The translations under genes were made by a program, and so were the position numbers. A stretch of DNA of 10,084 bases from Anaerolineae bacterium (GTDB lineage: Bacteria > Chloroflexota > Anaerolineae > B4-G1 > SLSP01), in contig JAFGSL010000719.1 in the NCBI GenBank assembly GCA_016934645.1, forward strand, positions 1 to 10,084, given 5' to 3'. Shown here one piece after another: positions 6,784 through 10,084 of this stretch. Below the pieces are notes generated by a model. It had not been told where the DNA came from. It was given only the letters and a program-made list of their open reading frames with translations, and did no database searches. Within the stretch, counting starts at the first letter, position 1; the number at the start of each line of letters is the position of its first letter.

Positions 6784-8300
6784 TGTCATTACACGATCAC
6801 ATACTCGTCATTGATGATAGCGCGGAAGTTCGGGATTTCGTCCGCAATGTCGTTCTGGAGCCGAAGGGCTACGAGGTGTCGTTGGCTGTGGATGGCTTCC
6901 AGGGGTTGAATATGGCGCTGGAGCTACAGCCGGATCTGATTCTCTTGGACTACGAGATGCCCAAGATGAACGGCATCGAGGTATTGCGAGCGTTGAAGGA
7001 ACACGAGGTTACGGTTCCTGTAATTATCGTGACCTCCCATGGTTCAGAATCCGTTGCGGTGGAAGTCTTCCGCCTCGGCGTGCGCGATTATGTTGTGAAA
7101 CCTTTCGATGTTGAGCAACTCCGGGCGTCGATCTCCCGAGTGTTGCATCTGATCCGCGCAGAGCGGGAACGCGACATTTTGTTTGACCAATTGCGACAGA
7201 CAAACGAAGAACTGGCGCGGCGCTTGCGCGAACTGGATATCCTCTACCATGTCAGCAAAGCAGTGACAACGCTGCAAGAGCGCGACCAGTTGATGGAGCG
7301 CATCGTCGAAGCCGCCCTGTATTTGACCGGCGCGCAGGATGGGCATTTGATTTTGTTCGATCCGCGGACGGGTAAACCCAGTCTTCAGGTGCGCCGGCAG
7401 CGGGCTGGGTCCACCTATCAATCTCCGAATGAAGATCAGACGATGTACACCCTTACCGATGGACTGATGGCAACGACGGCGTTGATGGTGGGTGAAAAAC
7501 GGGTCGGGTCACTAGTGGTAAGTAACAAACTCAACCGTGCTCCATTGAGCCGGCACGATCAGCAACTGTTGCGGATGTTGGGGGATTACGCCGCCATCGC
7601 TATCGAGAACTTCCGCATGGTCGCGGAGATCGAAGCACAGCGCGACCGCGAGAAACGCGAGTTGCGCAGCCTCTTCGAGCACTACGTCGCACCGTCCGTG
7701 GTCGAACGCATCGTCCAACAACCGCAGAGTATCCGCCCCGGCGGGCAGCGGCAGATTATCACAGTGCTCTTTGCCGATCTACGCGGTTTCAAGACGTTCA
7801 CAGCGCAGGCGCCGCCTGAAATGTTGATGAAGGTGATCAACGGCTACCTTTCCGTCGCCGCTAATGCTGTTCTCAGTGAAGAGGGCACGCTGGACAAATT
7901 TATGGGCGACGAGGCGATGGCGTTCTTCAATGCACCGCTGCCACAGCCCGATCACGCACTGCGGGCTGTGCGCACCGCGTGGCACATTCTGGAAAACACG
8001 CAAGAGATGTATCGCTCCCTGCCTCAAGAGCACCACATCGCTTTTGGCATTGGCGTCGCTACCGGTGAGGCCATTGTTGGCAATCTGGGCACGCAAAACG
8101 TCGTCAATTTCACCGTTATCGGGCATACGGTCAACAAAGGGCACCTGTTGCAAGAAATCGCCCCGCCCAATACCATCCTGATCTGCGAGCACACGTATGC
8201 GATGGTGCGCCACCAGGTGAAAGCCAAAAAACTTCCACCGGTCGAGATCAAGGGACAGGAGCAGCCGGAGATCGTCTACGAAGTGGTTGCGCTGCGATAG
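6780..8300 (+). CDS. Response regulator with GAF and class III cyclase domains
   Basis: A 506-residue cytosolic signalling protein. The receiver domain (about 7-122) has acidic D12 and D13, phospho-acceptor D57 (LILLDYEMP), T85 and K107. A charged coiled coil (about 124-160) leads to a GAF-like domain (about 164-280), then [12 protein letters not shown] and a class III adenylate/guanylate cyclase domain (about 325-505). Metal-binding D333 (FADLRGF) and D377 (GDE) are present, as are K373 and T445 at adenine-recognition positions and N452. The motif normally like GDTVNLAARL reads [10 protein letters not shown]: the transition-state arginine is L456 and the aspartate is H449. Activity is therefore doubtful. 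Phosphorylation by an unlinked histidine kinase would be the expected input; none is in the window. In-frame TAA at 6756 limits the start to ATG 6780 or 6783; no Shine-Dalgarno is seen, suggesting coupling to the GH13 gene. Confidence 0.93.
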   Translation: MMSLHDHILVIDDSAEVRDFVRNVVLEPKGYEVSLAVDGFQGLNMALELQPDLILLDYEMPKMNGIEVLRALKEHEVTVPVIIVTSHGSESVAVEVFRLGVRDYVVKPFDVEQLRASISRVLHLIRAERERDILFDQLRQTNEELARRLRELDILYHVSKAVTTLQERDQLMERIVEAALYLTGAQDGHLILFDPRTGKPSLQVRRQRAGSTYQSPNEDQTMYTLTDGLMATTALMVGEKRVGSLVVSNKLNRAPLSRHDQQLLRMLGDYAAIAIENFRMVAEIEAQRDREKRELRSLFEHYVAPSVVERIVQQPQSIRPGGQRQIITVLFADLRGFKTFTAQAPPEMLMKVINGYLSVAANAVLSEEGTLDKFMGDEAMAFFNAPLPQPDHALRAVRTAWHILENTQEMYRSLPQEHHIAFGIGVATGEAIVGNLGTQNVVNFTVIGHTVNKGHLLQEIAPPNTILICEHTYAMVRHQVKAKKLPPVEIKGQEQPEIVYEVVALR

Positions 8301-8305
8301 TTCAA

Positions 8306-8360
8306 TCACCCTTGCGAAGGTTTAGGCGAACCAAAGGTTCGCACACCTTCGCAAGGGTGA
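8306..8360. terminator. Composite stem-loop between convergent genes
   Basis: TCACCCTTGCGAAGGT (8306-8321) pairs perfectly over 16 bp with 8345-8360. Inside it GCGAACC (8326-8332) pairs with GGTTCGC (8336-8342) around AAA, so the whole forms one long interrupted hairpin. It begins 5 bases after the cyclase stop and ends 3 bases from the aminotransferase stop, an ideal place for a bidirectional terminator. Neither side has a real T-run, so factor-dependent termination, 3'-end protection or a REP-type repeat are alternatives. Confidence 0.6.
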
Positions 8361-8363
8361 GAG

Positions 8364-9530
8364 TCACAACGAGCGCATAAACCGCGCCAGACGTTCTACA
8401 CCCTTCTCGATAGTTTCGATATCCGCGGCGTAGGAGAGCCGCACGTTGGCATCCATCCCGAAGGCTATGCCAGGCACGAGCGCCAGGTGTTCCTGCTCCA
8501 ACAGTTTCTCGCAGAAGGTGATCGAATCCAGGCCGGTGGCGCTGATGTTGGGGAAAAGGTAGAATGCCCCGTGCGGTTTGGGACACACCAGACCCGAAAT
8601 CGCGCTGACACCCGCGTACATCAGATCACGGCGGCGTTCGAAGGTGGCCCGCATCATTTCGATGCTCTCCTGTGACTCTACCAACGCGGCGATTCCGCCG
8701 TATTGCGCGAACGTGTTCGGCCCGGAGGTGGTATGCGATTGGATGTTGATCGCTGCCCGGATCACGTGCTGGGGTCCGGCGGCGTAGCCCAGACGCCATC
8801 CCGTGGCGGCGTAGGCTTTGCTGAACCCGTTGCACGTTAACGCCAGGTTGAAAATATCCTCGTTCAGGCTGCCGATGCTCAGGTGACGAAGCCCATCGTA
8901 GATCAACTTCTCGTAAATCTCGTCGGCGACGACGGCGATGCCATGAGCGACGATGATCTCCGCCAGCGCAGCGATTTCCTCCGGTGTGTAGACCGCGCCG
9001 GTCGGATTCGACGGTGAATTGAGGAGCAGCACGCGCGTCTGCGGGGTAATGGCATCCTGCAATTGTTGCGGTGTGATCTTAAACTCGGTGGCTTCCGACG
9101 TCGGTAAAAAGACCGGCGTTGCCCCCGCCAGCTTCACAATCTCCGAATAGCTGACCCAGTAAGGAATGGGGATCAGCGCTTTGTCGCCGGGGCCAAGGAT
9201 CGCCATCATCACATTGTATAGCGCTTGTTTACCGCCGGTGCTGATCATCACCTGCTCCGCTGTGTAGGGTAGATTGTTCTCGCGGTTGAGCTTCTCTGCG
9301 ACCAGCGCGCGCAGCCGGGGCAGGCCGCCTGTTTGCGAGTACTTCGTCTGGCCTGTGTCCAGCGCGGCCTTTGCTGCCTCGCGGATATTGACGGGTGTGA
9401 TAAAATCCGGTTCGCCCACGCCAAAATTGCATACGTCGATCCCCTGGGCGGCTAACGCTTTGGCTTTGGCGTCGATGGCGAATGTCATTGACGGGGCAAT
9501 CAGCCTGGTTCGATCGGATAATGGAATCAT
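8364..9530 (-). CDS. Class I PLP aminotransferase, aspartate aminotransferase type
   Basis: A 388-residue PLP enzyme of fold type I, aminotransferase class I, probably transferring the amino group between aspartate and 2-oxoglutarate in the cytosol. Visible residues include SPSNPTG (N175), VADEIYEKLIYDG with D203 and Y206, FSKAYAATGWRLGY with Schiff-base lysine K238 and R246, and NVRLSYA with R364, which binds the substrate alpha-carboxylate. The N-terminal SDRTRLIAPSMT and NFGVGEPDF segments are typical of the bacterial I-beta aspartate aminotransferases; length is normal. Substrate range cannot be fixed from sequence, and aromatic or prephenate amino donors are possible. The ATG has AAGGAG 4 bases upstream. 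The gene is convergent with the cyclase and divergent from ung, so it is likely transcribed alone. Its leader holds the 56-base heptamer palindrome. No clear -35/-10 pair was found. Confidence 0.93.
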   Translation of the reverse strand: MIPLSDRTRLIAPSMTFAIDAKAKALAAQGIDVCNFGVGEPDFITPVNIREAAKAALDTGQTKYSQTGGLPRLRALVAEKLNRENNLPYTAEQVMISTGGKQALYNVMMAILGPGDKALIPIPYWVSYSEIVKLAGATPVFLPTSEATEFKITPQQLQDAITPQTRVLLLNSPSNPTGAVYTPEEIAALAEIIVAHGIAVVADEIYEKLIYDGLRHLSIGSLNEDIFNLALTCNGFSKAYAATGWRLGYAAGPQHVIRAAINIQSHTTSGPNTFAQYGGIAALVESQESIEMMRATFERRRDLMYAGVSAISGLVCPKPHGAFYLFPNISATGLDSITFCEKLLEQEHLALVPGIAFGMDANVRLSYAADIETIEKGVERLARFMRSL

Positions 9531-9542
9531 ACTACTCCTTAT

Positions 9543-9598
9543 CGAATTACGAATCTTGAATTACGAGTTGCGGATCGTAATTCGTGATTCGTAATTCG
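9543..9598. repeat. Palindromic array of eight 7-base units
   Basis: The 56 bases divide exactly into heptamers: CGAATTA, CGAATCT, TGAATTA, CGAGTTG, CGGATCG, TAATTCG, TGATTCG, TAATTCG. The left units are versions of CGAATTA and the right ones of its reverse complement TAATTCG. Consequently 9543-9555 pairs perfectly with 9586-9598 and 9558-9566 with 9575-9583, separated by one 2x2 mismatch and closed by an 8-base loop. It lies between divergent genes, 3 bases upstream of the aminotransferase Shine-Dalgarno, so it would fold in that gene's leader if transcribed. Confidence 0.75.
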
Positions 9599-9600
9599 TA

Positions 9601-9609
9601 TGCTATGAT
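9601..9609 (+). promoter_or_regulatory. Extended -10 promoter of ung
   Basis: TGCTATGAT matches an extended -10 (TGNTATAAT) with one mismatch in the hexamer, and resembles the one at 2290-2298. No convincing -35 lies upstream; that position falls inside the heptamer array. It would give ung a leader of about 28 bases. Confidence 0.45.
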
Positions 9610-9643
9610 ACCATAATCTTAGCCAAAAAGAGGTTTGTGAACA

Positions 9644-10084
9644 GTGACAGACATCGGGCGACAGAATGCTTTGTCTCTTGAGACATGGGAAACGCATGTG
9701 CCATTGATGGCGGAGGGCTATCACCGCGACCTCGTCGAGAAAGTCGATGAACTGCGGCAGACGACGACGGTTTACCCTCCGCCAGAACGGGTCTTCTATG
9801 CGTTGAAGATGACACCGTTCGACGCCGTGCGGGTGGTCATCGTGGGGCAAGACCCGTATCACGGCCCCGGTCAGGCGAACGGGCTGGCGTTCTCTGTGCC
9901 GGAGGGTGTCAAAGCGCCGCCGTCGTTGCGCAATATCTTCAAGGAAGTACAGCGCGACGTCTACGATGGAGAGCCGCGCGCTTTTTCGAACGATTTGACG
10001 CGCTGGGCCAGACAGGGCGTGCTGCTGCTGAACGCTTCGCTGACCGTGGAAGCGCACAAAGCCGCTTCGCACAAAGACCTGGGC
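9644..10084 (+). CDS. ung: Uracil-DNA glycosylase, family 1 (3' end cut off)
   Basis: This enzyme removes uracil from DNA to start base-excision repair. The first 147 residues are present; about 75-80 more, including the HPSP loop with the catalytic histidine, lie beyond the window. Seen here are GQDPYHG with the catalytic aspartate D70, [11 protein letters not shown] (the proline-rich loop that presses DNA), and LLLNASLTV with N130, which reads the uracil. The usual GQAHGL reads GQANGL, a minor variant. The start is taken as GTG 9644, since an in-frame TGA at 9638 excludes longer versions and AAGAGG (9628-9633) lies 10 bases upstream, slightly long spacing. ATG is absent near the start. Divergent from the aminotransferase gene. 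Confidence 0.95.
   Translation, partial: MTDIGRQNALSLETWETHVPLMAEGYHRDLVEKVDELRQTTTVYPPPERVFYALKMTPFDAVRVVIVGQDPYHGPGQANGLAFSVPEGVKAPPSLRNIFKEVQRDVYDGEPRAFSNDLTRWARQGVLLLNASLTVEAHKAASHKDLG

Noticed and set aside
7779..8309. 176-residue open frame antisense to the cyclase domain
   Set aside because: Covers conserved cyclase motifs on the opposite strand and runs into the intergenic hairpin; no independent support.
9543..9598. Possible CRISPR-like repeats
   Set aside because: Units are only 7 bases with no spacers and no cas genes nearby; it is a tandem short-repeat palindrome.
9539..10072. 177-residue open frame on the - strand across the ung start
   Set aside because: It is antisense to ung, which has clear catalytic motifs, and its C-terminal part merely translates the heptamer array.

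Overview
The window is ordinary bacterial chromosome with six recognisable or predicted protein genes, one very small additional gene, and intergenic spacers unusually rich in inverted and short-period repeats. I see no CRISPR array, tRNA, rRNA, phage gene or transposase gene. The style (large GH13 protein with helical flanks, REC-GAF-cyclase regulator, heptamer repeats in leaders) suggests a Chloroflexota-like bacterium. This is an inference from general resemblance and is not proven by any marker here.

Left part (1-2800, + strand). A 298-base AT-rich leader precedes htpG, the bacterial Hsp90. It holds a CIRCE-like inverted repeat, an octamer palindromic array, a candidate sigma-70 promoter and three heptamer repeats just before a perfect Shine-Dalgarno. 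htpG ends in a strong stem-loop terminator. A separate extended -10 promoter (TGCTATAAT) then drives a 93-residue two-helix membrane protein and, 29 bases on, a 34-residue single-helix membrane peptide with its own Shine-Dalgarno.

Middle (2791-8300, + strand). A 349-base spacer contains what look like nested MITE-type elements: a 16-bp perfect terminal inverted repeat pair 244 bases apart, with a smaller 85-bp hairpin element inside, flanked by 6-bp direct repeats. Next comes a 1196-residue cytoplasmic GH13 (alpha-amylase family) protein with long non-catalytic N- and C-terminal regions. It is followed after 49 bases by a REC-GAF-class III nucleotide cyclase regulator, probably in the same transcript. 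A start-stop overlapping 18-codon frame bridges the two genes. The cyclase keeps its metal-binding aspartates but has lost the usual transition-state arginine.

Right part (8301-10084). A composite stem-loop separates the cyclase from a convergent class I aminotransferase (aspartate aminotransferase type, - strand). Between that gene and the divergent uracil-DNA glycosylase (ung, + strand, cut by the window end) lies a 56-base palindromic array made of eight 7-base units.

Functionally this is a mix of housekeeping genes (protein folding, amino-acid metabolism, base-excision repair) with a carbohydrate enzyme and signalling protein pair. The most interesting leads are the divergent cyclase active site, the GH13 architecture and its altered region IV, the small membrane peptides, and the repeat arrays and miniature elements in the spacers.
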